A DNA stretch of 64,000 nucleotides from JAFGJQ01 sp964495075 (GTDB lineage: Bacteria > Planctomycetota > Phycisphaerae > UBA1845): NCBI GenBank assembly GCA_964495075.1, contig CAZBUJ010000007.1, forward strand, positions 58,363 through 122,362, written 5' to 3'. This document shows positions 27,027-34,954 of this stretch, in pieces. Each line of letters starts with the position of its first letter. Position 1 is the stretch's first letter. The position numbers and the translations under genes are program-made. Under the pieces are notes generated by a model. The model was not told the DNA's origin, made no database searches, and worked only from the letters and a program-made list of their open reading frames with translations.

Positions 27027-27461
27027 CTACAGCCGGCCGCGAATCGCCTTGGTCAAGGCGTCGTACTTTGTCCGCAGCAACGTGTTGGTCATCTCCTGAA
27101 TCATGGCGTTCTCGGCCAGGTCGGCCATCTGCCGTTCGATGGAGAGGTTGGTCCCGTCATGGAACAGGATGTTCTCCACCGGGTGTCGGGCTGGTGTCAC
27201 TTCCAGTTCACCCTGCTCGTTGGTGCGGACCTGGCGGCTGCCGCGGATCACGAACGGCTTGCGCGGGTCGTGACCGCGAGCGTCGAGCGCCCTGCCCAGC
27301 GCCTTCTGAAAACCCGGCACGTCGAGCTGTCGGGTCTTGTAGTCGGGCACGCCGATGTTGGCGACGTTCTCCGCGATGACCCGATGGCGTTCCTCGGTGA
27401 ACACCGCCGTACTGACCAGGGCGGGCATCGCACCTCGATTGATCAGGTTCTCGAAGAACAC
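27027..27461 (-). CDS. flgB: flagellar basal-body rod protein FlgB
   Basis: FlgB is the most proximal rod subunit. I start it at the GTG at 27461, giving 144 residues that open FFENLINRGAMPALVSTAVF after the initiator, followed by AENVANIGVPDYKT. A purine-rich AGGGAG about 11 bases upstream supports this start; the upstream frame has no family similarity. The C-terminal helix EMTNTLLRTKYDALTKAI is typical. A sigma-54 promoter lies about 65 bases upstream of the likely transcription start, so this gene probably heads the rod/hook/export operon. Confidence 0.93.
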   Translation of the reverse strand: MFFENLINRGAMPALVSTAVFTEERHRVIAENVANIGVPDYKTRQLDVPGFQKALGRALDARGHDPRKPFVIRGSRQVRTNEQGELEVTPARHPVENILFHDGTNLSIERQMADLAENAMIQEMTNTLLRTKYDALTKAIRGRL

Positions 27462-27537
27462 GGGATCGTCACTCCCTCGCTGAACCGCGGCGGCCCGGCT
27501 CGCCCGACCCCGAGACGGTCCACCGTCGGGCATCGGG

Positions 27538-27552
27538 GCAACCGGTGTACCA
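27538..27552 (-). promoter_or_regulatory. sigma-54 promoter of the flgB operon
   Basis: The minus strand reads TGGTACACCGGTTGC, with GG and GC elements separated by exactly 10 bases, matching the -24/-12 consensus (TGGCACG-N4-TTGC) at most positions. It lies between the end of the sigma-54 activator gene and flgB, with a predicted leader of about 65 bases. The position right after an FlrC-type activator gene makes it credible. Confidence 0.7.
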
Positions 27553-27674
27553 CGCCCCGAAACCCGCTTACGGGACCCGGGAATCCGCACGCGACGAACC
27601 GCCGGTCGGCCGATTTTGCGCGGTCGCGCAATTCCTGCCGATCGATTCGCGCCCCGGGGCGAGTCGCTCTCACA

Positions 27675-29087
27675 TCATGCGGACCCCACCACGGCGGCGC
27701 CCGCCGCGCCGCCACCGAGTTTCGCCCGTTCCGCCTCCGCCTCTTCCCGCCACTGCTTGAGCTTCAAGCCCAACGTCCGAACGCCCATGCCCAGTGCCTT
27801 GGCCGAACGCTGACGATGACCGCCGTTCTCCTCCAGGACCTTCTCGATCAGCCAGCGCTCCACGTCCTCGAGCATGCGACCGGGACGGAGATTCGCAAAC
27901 GGCGCGCTCGGCGCCGCGTCGGATTGAAGCCAGCCCCGAACCACGTCACTGGTCAGGGCGCCGTCGGTCACCAGCACGGCCGCCCGTTGGCACAGGTTCT
28001 CCAACTCGCGCACGTTGCCGGGCCAGGAGTACTCCTGCAGCGCGCGGCACGCGTCGTCGGACAGCGTCAGCGGCTTACGCCCGTCGCGGGCGGCCGCCTC
28101 CTTGAGGAAGTGCTCGACGAGGGCACGGATATCGCTCCCCCGATTTCGCAACGGTGGCATGTGCACCGGCAGGACGTTCAATCGGAAATAGAGATCGCCG
28201 CGGAACCGCCTCTTGGTAACCCATTCCTCCAGGTCGCGGTTGGTGGTCGCGATGACGCGCACGTCGGCCTTGCGGGTCGTGCTGCTTCCCACCCGCTCGA
28301 ACTCCCCTTCCTGCAGCACCCGCAGCAGCTTGGCCTGCAAGGGCAACGCCATCTCGGACACTTCGTCGAGCAGCAGGGTCCCCCCGTCCGCCAGTTCGAA
28401 CCGCCCCTTGCGAAGCCGGTCCGCGCCGGTGAAGGCGCCCCGTTCGTGGCCGAACAGTTCGCTTTCGAGAAGGCTGCCCGACAGGGCGGCGCAGTTCAGG
28501 CAGAGCATCGGCTTGTCCGCCCGGGCAGACTGGGCGTGGATGCTGCCGGCGACCAGCTCCTTGCCGGTTCCCGATTCGCCCGCGATGAGCACGGTGGCGT
28601 CGCTGCTCGCGATCTGCGCGATCTGGCGGCGGACCCGCCGCATGGCCTCGCTGTCGCCCACCATCGTGCGCTGCCTTCGCAGATCGTCGAGGGACGTGCG
28701 CAGGGCCTCGTTCTCCGCCTTCAACCGCCTGTGTTGAAGGGCCCGCTCCACCTGGACGGCGATCGCTTCCGCCTCGAACGGCTTCTGCACGTAGTCGAAC
28801 GCCCCCAGCCGCATCGCCTCCACGGCGCTGTCGATGGTGCCAAACGCCGTCATCATGATCATCGGCGTCTCGCAACCGCGCGAGCGCAGCGACCGCAGAA
28901 ACGTGATCCCGTCCATCTTCGGCATCTTCATGTCGGACAGCACGAGATCGAACTCGCCCCGGGCCACGCGATCGACGGCCAGCGTCGGATTCTCGAACGC
29001 CTCCACCGTGTGATCCTCGCGGCGCAACGCTTCCGACACCGAATCACGAAGTAACGCCTTGTCATCCACCACGCAGATGTGACTCAT
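27675..29087 (-). CDS. flrC: sigma-54 dependent response regulator (FlrC/FleR type)
   Basis: A 470-residue NtrC-family activator: receiver domain at the N-terminus (ICVVDDKALLRDSVSEALRR, with phospho-acceptor Asp in LVLSDMKMPKMDG), a sigma-54 interaction AAA+ domain with Walker A GESGTGKE, the GAFTGA loop that contacts sigma-54 and the LLLDEV Walker B, and a C-terminal Fis-type helix-turn-helix (RQRSAKALGMGVRTLGLKLK). Its start overlaps the stop of the sensor kinase by ATGA. Position inside a flagellar cluster suggests it activates the class III flagellar genes, as FlrC/FleR do in gammaproteobacteria; the symbol is by analogy. Confidence 0.9.
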   Translation of the reverse strand: MSHICVVDDKALLRDSVSEALRREDHTVEAFENPTLAVDRVARGEFDLVLSDMKMPKMDGITFLRSLRSRGCETPMIMMTAFGTIDSAVEAMRLGAFDYVQKPFEAEAIAVQVERALQHRRLKAENEALRTSLDDLRRQRTMVGDSEAMRRVRRQIAQIASSDATVLIAGESGTGKELVAGSIHAQSARADKPMLCLNCAALSGSLLESELFGHERGAFTGADRLRKGRFELADGGTLLLDEVSEMALPLQAKLLRVLQEGEFERVGSSTTRKADVRVIATTNRDLEEWVTKRRFRGDLYFRLNVLPVHMPPLRNRGSDIRALVEHFLKEAAARDGRKPLTLSDDACRALQEYSWPGNVRELENLCQRAAVLVTDGALTSDVVRGWLQSDAAPSAPFANLRPGRMLEDVERWLIEKVLEENGGHRQRSAKALGMGVRTLGLKLKQWREEAEAERAKLGGGAAGAAVVGSA

Positions 29088-29953
29088 GCGGCCTCCTCAT
29101 CGTTCGCGGCTTCGCGGCGAATCGTTCCGGGAAGAATCAAGGTGCACGCGGCCCCGCCCCCCTCCCGCTTGCCCACTTCCACCCGACCGCCGTGGGCCTC
29201 GGCGATGCGATGCACGATCGACAGGCCCAGCCCCGTGCCCGTATCCTTGGTCGTGAAGAAGGGATTGAAAACACGCTGAACCAACTCGTCGGGCACCCCG
29301 GGTCCGTCGTCCGCCACCGTGATCGCCACGTGCCCGTCGCCCTCCCCGCGAGCGGTCACCCACACCCGACCGCCCTCCCCCGCCGCGTCCAGCGCGTTGA
29401 ACACGAGGTTGACCAGGGCCCTGGTGGTCTCGCGATCGTCGGCCTCCAGACGGGCCGCCGCTGTGCTCTCGTCGACATGGACGATCGCCCCCCGCGCGTC
29501 CTGCTGCGGCGTGGCCAACGCCAGCACTTCGTTCAGTATCGTGCCCAGCGCGATCGGTTGCGGGTCCAGCCGGTCGTTGCCCGCAAACGCGAGAATGTCG
29601 CTGACGATCCCGTCCAGCGACGTCACCGCCCCGGCGATCTTCTGCACCAGCCGCTGCGCTTCCGGCAGCGCGTCCAGATCACGATCGAGCATCGACGCAT
29701 AAAGCTGAATGGCTCCGAGCGGGTTGCGGACCTCGTGGGCCACGCCGGCCGCCATCTCGCCCAGGGCGGCCAGCCGCTCCTTGCGGGCGAGTTCCCGATT
29801 CTTCTCGTCGAGTTGACGATGCAGCCGGGACACCTCCTGCGTCAATCGCCGATGCGAGTACTCCAGCCGCTCCGTCACGCGGTTGTACGCCTCGATGATT
29901 TCACCGAGTTCCGGGCCGCCCGTATCGGCCAGCGTGTCAGCCCTCATCGTCAT
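29084..29953 (-). CDS. flrB: sensor histidine kinase (FlrB/FleS type)
   Basis: A 289-residue kinase that would phosphorylate the adjacent FlrC-type regulator. It lacks membrane spans, so it is a cytoplasmic sensor: an N-terminal coiled-coil (SHRRLTQEVSRLHRQLDEKN), a His-phosphotransfer block with the histidine in AAGVAHEVRNPLGAIQLYAS, and a HATPase domain with N box LVNLVFNALDAAGEGG and G boxes in VADDGPGVP and GTGLGLSIV. The start ATG at 29953 overlaps the stop of the upstream FlgN-like gene by ATGA, so the three genes form an operon. The soluble nature fits FlrB/FleS, which also lacks periplasmic sensors. Confidence 0.88.
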   Translation of the reverse strand: MTMRADTLADTGGPELGEIIEAYNRVTERLEYSHRRLTQEVSRLHRQLDEKNRELARKERLAALGEMAAGVAHEVRNPLGAIQLYASMLDRDLDALPEAQRLVQKIAGAVTSLDGIVSDILAFAGNDRLDPQPIALGTILNEVLALATPQQDARGAIVHVDESTAAARLEADDRETTRALVNLVFNALDAAGEGGRVWVTARGEGDGHVAITVADDGPGVPDELVQRVFNPFFTTKDTGTGLGLSIVHRIAEAHGGRVEVGKREGGGAACTLILPGTIRREAANDEEAA

Positions 29954-30432
29954 GCCTGGTCCATCCTGTCCACCCGGGCTCCGCTGGCGTTGGCCCGGCC
30001 GTACGCGACGAGCGCCCGCTGACCGGAGTGGAGGCACGCCACGCTGGACGCCGCCCGTGACTTCCGCGCCGCCAGCAACTTGGCATCCGCCTGGTCGGCG
30101 AGCATGATTCGTCCAAGCCGCTCGCCCGCCTCGGCCACGAGGCGATCCACGTTCTGCCGCTCATCGCGGCTCAATGCCTGGCGCACCGCGGCCCACCGGG
30201 CCCGGAACGGCTCGAGCCGATCGGACAGACCGGTCAACTCGTCCGTGAGGCGCTGGCGATCGGCGAGCAGCTCGAGCAGCGGACGCGGATCCGCCTCGAC
30301 GACCAGGGTCCGTTGCCGTTGGGCCAGCGACTCCAGACGCCGATAGACGTCCACCTGCCGGTCCAGAAGACCCAGCAGCGTGCCCGTCCCGTCGGCATCG
30401 CCCGGTTGGATCGCGTCGATTCGTGTTGTCAT
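29950..30432 (-). CDS. FlgN-like flagellar export chaperone
   Basis: From the ATG at 30432 (AGGTGAG upstream) the product has 160 residues, almost all charged helix: TLLGLLDRQVDVYRRLESLA then RPLLELLADRQRLTDELTGL. This is the FlgN pattern of a long helical hairpin, with an LLxxRQ-type repeat. FlgN chaperones the hook-associated proteins FlgK and FlgL. No FlgK/FlgL gene is in the window. Overlap with the kinase gene places it in the flagellar regulatory operon. Sequence conservation of FlgN is low, so I treat this as probable. Confidence 0.7.
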   Translation of the reverse strand: MTTRIDAIQPGDADGTGTLLGLLDRQVDVYRRLESLAQRQRTLVVEADPRPLLELLADRQRLTDELTGLSDRLEPFRARWAAVRQALSRDERQNVDRLVAEAGERLGRIMLADQADAKLLAARKSRAASSVACLHSGQRALVAYGRANASGARVDRMDQA

Positions 30433-30437
30433 GGGTC

Positions 30438-32858
30438 TCACCTGCCTGCCACTTGTGCCGAATCGAGCAACCCCGACGTCTCGATCCAGTCGAAGTAACG
30501 CTGCCATTCCTCGCGCGACTCCTTCACGATCGCGTTGTCAAACGCCCCGTCGGGGATCGTCTTGACGAGGTACTGGGCACGCCGCAACGCCGCCTCCCCT
30601 TCCTCGAACTGCCCCAGAAACACGAAGCAGTTGATGATCTGCACGTAGGCGGCGAGCGAGGACGGCACGTCCTTGTAGATCCACGCCGCCCGCTCGAAGA
30701 TCTTCAACGCGTCGCCGTACTGCTGAAGCTCCACCAGGCAATCGCCGTGGTAGAGGCGCGCGTACCGGAGGTACAACGCGTTCATTTCGTCCAGCTCGCT
30801 CTCGTCCTGCTGCTCGTACCGCGTCACGAGTTGCCCGAACAGCTCGGCCGCCCGTTCGAGACGGCTTATGAGGTCCCGCCGCATGTGCTCCCGCTCGCCG
30901 ATGTGCTCCGGGTCCTTGACGTCCTCCTTGAGCAGCAGCGCGCTCTGCTGATAGCTGTCGGCCAGCAGGTACAACCCGCGCATGGCCCGCCCGTCGTCCG
31001 CGTACCGCTGGAGCGCTTCCTCGAGGACGGAGATCGCCTCCTCGTAACGGCTCTCCCGGTTCAGCAGATCGCCGAGCATGAACAGCGCGTGGCGGAACTC
31101 CGTGGCGTCCGGGGTGAATCGTTGCCAGTCCTCGAGGATGCCGAGCAACGTGTTCTCGGCCTGCTCGGCGTATTCCGGGCCCAACCGCATGTAGCAGTCG
31201 GCCAGCGGGATGAGCGATTGATCGGCGTACAGCGTGCGCGGGAATTGTCCGTTGCACGCACGGTAAGCCTCGATCGCCTCTTTGAACCGGCCGAGGGAGT
31301 GCAGCGACTGGCCCAGGCGGACCCAGGCCTGCGGGGTGAGCGGGTCCTCCGGCCGTTCGCGAACGAAATCGCGAAGCAGCGCGATCGTGCGGTCACGCGC
31401 GCCGCCCTCGTCAAACAGATCCGCCGCCCGCCACGCCGCCGACGACGATATCTTCTCGTTGAGCGTGTTGATCTTGGCGAGCCGCACGAACGCCTCACCC
31501 GCCGCCATCAGCAGACGACGCGCCTCCTCGTTCAACTCGTCGCGCCGTGCGTCGTTCTCCTCGGCCGGTCCGAGCAGCCTGGCCTCGGCGGTCAGGGCAC
31601 GGGCCTGGCTCGCCCGCGTCTCGCCCAGCAACTCCAGGTAGAACGACAACTGCTCAATGTAGTCCGGGTCGACCAGCGCGGTGGCCAACTCGAGGAACTG
31701 AAGGGCCAGGGCGTAGCGGTTCGCCCGCCGCAGGCGCTCGCCCACCACCGTGATGGATGATCGGACCCTGTCCGGGTTGATCACGTGGGACGGCTCGATG
31801 TTCGGCAGCGCCTCGACGACCTTGTTGTAGTGAACGAGCGCGTCGTCCCAGCGATGAAGCTCGGCCAGGGCTTCCGCCGTGCCGAGATGGCTGGCGGCGG
31901 TGTACCGCGCCGATACCTTGGCGTTGATCACGTCCCGGAAGAACGACAACGCCTCCTCCGGGCGCTGCGCCGACCCGTCGTTCAACACCACCCGACCGAG
32001 CAGCCAGCCCGACTGGGCGAAGGTGTCGCTCCGCAACCGCAGCCGGTTGCGCAGCGAGCGGAGGTTGCGCTCCGCTTCGTCGAACCGACCGGAGCGATAG
32101 TCGACCAGGCAAAGCAGGTACTCGAAGGCCTCCCGTTCCTCCATCGGCTCGAACACCGGGCGGAGGCTCTCGAGGAACGCGTCCGCCTCCGCATTCCGAC
32201 CGTCGTCCAGAAGCAGGTTCACCTTCAGGTCAACGGCCCAGTACAGCCGCCGGATATGCATCGTGGTGTCGGCGATGAAATCGTCGAGCAGTTCGTAGAG
32301 CCGGTCGTTCGGCGTTTTGACCTTGCTCACCCGCAGTTCGATGACCCGCTGCCGCACGTCGAGCGGCGGCAAACTCGATGCGGCGATCGCCGCTTCGTAG
32401 TTCTCCACCGCCGCCGTGTACTCGTCGAGCCATTCGTGCACCGTGCCCAGATAGCGATGGTCGTCCGCTGACAGGACCGCCCCGGCCTGCGAAGCTTTCT
32501 CAAACCCGTCGATTACCTTCTGCGCGATCACCGGCGTGTCCCGCCCCTCCCGCCGCGCCTGGAGAAACGTGGCTCGAGCGACAAAGAGGTGGATTGGACC
32601 GAACTCCCGCCAGCTCCGCTCGCCGTCCTGCTCACGATTGAGCAGGTGCTCGCCGAACTCGATGGTGCTGGCGTACAGACCACCGTCCAGCAGGGCCTCC
32701 AGTTCCACCAGCGCCTGCTCGAACGGCAGCCGGTCACGGGGCGGTCGAATCTGAATGATGACGCCGAAGAGGAGGGCCGACGCGAGAATCAGCGCGGGAA
32801 TCTGCCACTTGCCGGCGATGCGTTCGCGAAGCGGTCTGTACTGGAGGGATTTGCCCAT
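30438..32858 (-). CDS. membrane-anchored TPR-repeat protein
   Basis: An 806-residue protein with one N-terminal membrane helix (IPALILASALLFGVIIQ) followed by about fifteen TPR-like helical repeats (for example GLYASTIEFGEHLLNREQDG and LLGRVVLNDGSAQRPEEALS) filling the rest of the chain, so most of it should project from the membrane. No catalytic domain is visible. It ends 5 bases before the FlgN-like chaperone gene, so it heads that operon. Its role is unknown; a scaffold or protein-interaction role is inferred from TPRs only. Start ATG 32858 begins MGKSLQYRPLRERIAGKWQ. Confidence 0.8.
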   Translation of the reverse strand: MGKSLQYRPLRERIAGKWQIPALILASALLFGVIIQIRPPRDRLPFEQALVELEALLDGGLYASTIEFGEHLLNREQDGERSWREFGPIHLFVARATFLQARREGRDTPVIAQKVIDGFEKASQAGAVLSADDHRYLGTVHEWLDEYTAAVENYEAAIAASSLPPLDVRQRVIELRVSKVKTPNDRLYELLDDFIADTTMHIRRLYWAVDLKVNLLLDDGRNAEADAFLESLRPVFEPMEEREAFEYLLCLVDYRSGRFDEAERNLRSLRNRLRLRSDTFAQSGWLLGRVVLNDGSAQRPEEALSFFRDVINAKVSARYTAASHLGTAEALAELHRWDDALVHYNKVVEALPNIEPSHVINPDRVRSSITVVGERLRRANRYALALQFLELATALVDPDYIEQLSFYLELLGETRASQARALTAEARLLGPAEENDARRDELNEEARRLLMAAGEAFVRLAKINTLNEKISSSAAWRAADLFDEGGARDRTIALLRDFVRERPEDPLTPQAWVRLGQSLHSLGRFKEAIEAYRACNGQFPRTLYADQSLIPLADCYMRLGPEYAEQAENTLLGILEDWQRFTPDATEFRHALFMLGDLLNRESRYEEAISVLEEALQRYADDGRAMRGLYLLADSYQQSALLLKEDVKDPEHIGEREHMRRDLISRLERAAELFGQLVTRYEQQDESELDEMNALYLRYARLYHGDCLVELQQYGDALKIFERAAWIYKDVPSSLAAYVQIINCFVFLGQFEEGEAALRRAQYLVKTIPDGAFDNAIVKESREEWQRYFDWIETSGLLDSAQVAGR

Positions 32859-33293
32859 CCTGAGCCTCCGCGCCGCGACATCCTGCCGGGCGGTTCAAGT
32901 ACGTTGCTTTGTCGGCAAGAAACGCGCGTTGTCTTGACCGGGATTGCCCCGCGCGGATCGCGCGCCGAACGAAGGGTGCCGAGACGATCAGTCGAACGGT
33001 CCACCGCGCCGAACATCTGTCCGAGTCGGAGGAAAGAGCCGGCAAAAACCTTGCGTCGCCGGCCGGCGGATCGCTTCGCGCCCGGCGAACGTTGCCGGCT
33101 ATCAGGCCGTTGACATAAGGCGCAGCAATTGCCGCGCGATGATGCCGAAAGGCATCGAAGTTCCGATAACCCGTTCGTGTTATCGGTCGTTGTCGCGTCG
33201 GCCGGCCCGCGCCGCGCCACGTCCACGAAAAAACGACGCTGCCGGGAGTGAGCAGCGTCGTGAGGGTCTACTGTACTGTCGAGCCGAACGGCG
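32859..33293. other. 435-base intergenic region with palindromes and a terminator
   Basis: This gap separates the TPR gene from the LysM gene. Besides the LysM terminator (33228-33261) it contains a near-perfect palindrome at about 33120-33137 (GCGC-A-GCAATTGC-C-GCGC), a 6-bp stem closed by a GAAA tetraloop when read on the plus strand (33141-33156), and an 8-bp inverted repeat CCGATAAC/GTTATCGG with an 8-base loop (33163-33186). No gene is supported here. The clustered symmetry may mark an operator or structured RNA. Confidence 0.6.
33228..33261 (-). terminator. Rho-independent terminator of the LysM gene
   Basis: On the minus strand a perfect 10-bp stem, ACGACGCTGC pairing with GCAGCGTCGT around a 9-base loop, is followed by TTTTTT. 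It lies about 33 bases after the LysM-gene stop. This is the clearest intrinsic terminator in the window. Confidence 0.9.
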
Positions 33294-34550
33294 TCACTTC
33301 GCCGGCAGCTTCAGCACCTGGCCGACCCGCAGGCGATCCGGCGACGTGAGCTGGTCCTTGTTCAGTTCGAAGATCTCACGCCACCGTGACTCATCGCCGA
33401 GCGACGCCTTCGCGATCCGCCACAGGCTGTCGCCGCCCTTGACCGTGTAGGTCTCCCCCGACGCCGTTGGTGGCGCCGGCGACGCGGCCGGGGCCGACCG
33501 CTCCCGGGCCGCGTGCGACGGCCCGCCGATCGGGTTGATGACGCTCGTGTCCCCCGGCGTCTGCGGCACCAGGATCCGCGTGCCGACGATCAGCCGCTTG
33601 GGGTTCAACCCGGGATTGACCTGCATGAGGTAGTCGGCATAGGACTGCTTGCCATAATACTGCTCGGCCAGGATGGCCAGCGTGTCGCCCTGGGCAATGA
33701 CGTGCGTCCGGGCGCCGGCGGGCAAACGGGTCCCCCGGGGACTCGGCCGGCGGCCGCTGAACCCGACCTCCGTCCTGGCCGGCCGTCCGGCCACCGGCAT
33801 CTTGGCCCGTCGCCCATCGGCCAACCGATCGTCGGAGGATCGAGCGCTGACGTCCCTCGGGTTCCGGACCGGGTCGGCCCCGGTGGCCGACGTGCCCGGT
33901 GCGGTCCCTGGCGCGTCGTCGGATGCACCCTCGCCCGCGTCCGGCGCACCGGGCGCCGGCGGGCGGGTGGCCGTCGTATCGCCGGGTGTTCGCGGCACGC
34001 TCGCCAGCGGCGTGGCGCCGGGCAGCCTGCGTCGCGGCGTTTGCCCGGGTCGTGTGCCGGGCGTGGACTTCTCGTCATCGTCGTCGGTGCCGGGAATGAT
34101 GTCAGACAGCAACCGCTTATCGCCGGAACGCGGGTGCGCGCGCCTGGGGGAATCACGATGTTCACGGTCGCCCCGTCCAGCATCAGCTCGTCCGGCGTCA
34201 GCCCGTCCCGCGTCACGGTGACCCGGCGTCCGACGCGCCGCGGCCGACCCGGTCGGGTTCGGCTTCGTGCGTTCGACCGCTCGCGCAGGCGGTTGCTTGC
34301 CGTCCGGGCGCTCGGACCCGTCGCGATCCGGAGCCTTCGTCACGGGGGTCCGGGATTTTGACCCGGCGGGCTTCGGCGCCGCCGCCCCGGGCGTCTTGCT
34401 CGGCGCATCCTTCGCCGCAGCCGCTCCATCGCCCGCCGACTTGTCGTCCATCGAGACGGCTGGCTCCTTGTCGCCGCCCACGAAGTACACGCCCGCGATC
34501 ACGACGACCACCAGTGACAGCACCAGACCAATCTTTACATCGGTACGCAT
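33294..34550 (-). CDS. membrane-anchored LysM-domain protein
   Basis: From the ATG at 34550, with AAAGGA upstream, the product has 418 residues: a short N-terminal membrane anchor (GLVLSLVVVVIAGVYFVGG), a long Lys/Pro/Arg/Ala-rich low-complexity linker, and two LysM peptidoglycan-binding domains at the C-terminus (THVIAQGDTLAILAEQYYG and ETYTVKGGDSLWRIAKASLG). It should bridge the inner membrane and the cell wall. It lies next to the flagellar cluster but has its own terminator, so a flagellar link is uncertain. Confidence 0.85.
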   Translation of the reverse strand: MRTDVKIGLVLSLVVVVIAGVYFVGGDKEPAVSMDDKSAGDGAAAAKDAPSKTPGAAAPKPAGSKSRTPVTKAPDRDGSERPDGKQPPARAVERTKPNPTGSAAARRTPGHRDAGRADAGRADAGRGDREHRDSPRRAHPRSGDKRLLSDIIPGTDDDDEKSTPGTRPGQTPRRRLPGATPLASVPRTPGDTTATRPPAPGAPDAGEGASDDAPGTAPGTSATGADPVRNPRDVSARSSDDRLADGRRAKMPVAGRPARTEVGFSGRRPSPRGTRLPAGARTHVIAQGDTLAILAEQYYGKQSYADYLMQVNPGLNPKRLIVGTRILVPQTPGDTSVINPIGGPSHAARERSAPAASPAPPTASGETYTVKGGDSLWRIAKASLGDESRWREIFELNKDQLTSPDRLRVGQVLKLPAK

Positions 34551-34954
34551 CGATTCGTTCCTTTGTTGCGTCCCGCCTCGCTCCGAGGCGGACACGTCGC
34601 CGCTGACGCGATCAGGCGTGACAAGGGATCGCGCCCGGCCGATTGAACTACATGAAACCGCGCACAAACTCCGTACGACAAGGTAATTCGATTTTTTGGG
34701 CTGGTCAAGCAGAATGCGCGCGGCCGGCGCGTACCGCACGGCGTTGGCCCGAACGCTCCGTCGGGCCGACTTGGCCGTCGCGGCGACGGGATTCCATCAC
34801 GATGCACGAAACACAACCGGGCCTGGACTCGAAAGGGCCGCCGGGAAGGGTCGATCATGCCAGGATTCATTCGAATGCGACGAGGCACGCCGGCTGTGAT
34901 TTTCTTCCTGGCCTGCGCCCCGTACCCCGCGTCAACGCCCGCCCTCCTTCCTGC
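34551..34954. other. 404-base intergenic region between RND permease gene and LysM gene
   Basis: I see no gene here. A minus-strand TTGACC-17-TACCTT element (about 34683-34711) could be the LysM promoter. Two hairpins occur: CGCCTC/GAGGCG at 34574-34590 just upstream of the LysM start, and GGCCCGA/TCGGGCC at 34746-34767, which has no T-run and so is at best a weak terminator of the RND operon. Confidence 0.4.

Noticed and set aside
34630..34700. A tRNA-like D-arm (AGTTCAATCGGCCGGGC) on the minus strand upstream of the LysM gene.
   Set aside because: No matching acceptor, anticodon or T arm follows. The only clear pairing is GCGATC/GATCGC, which does not fit a tRNA.
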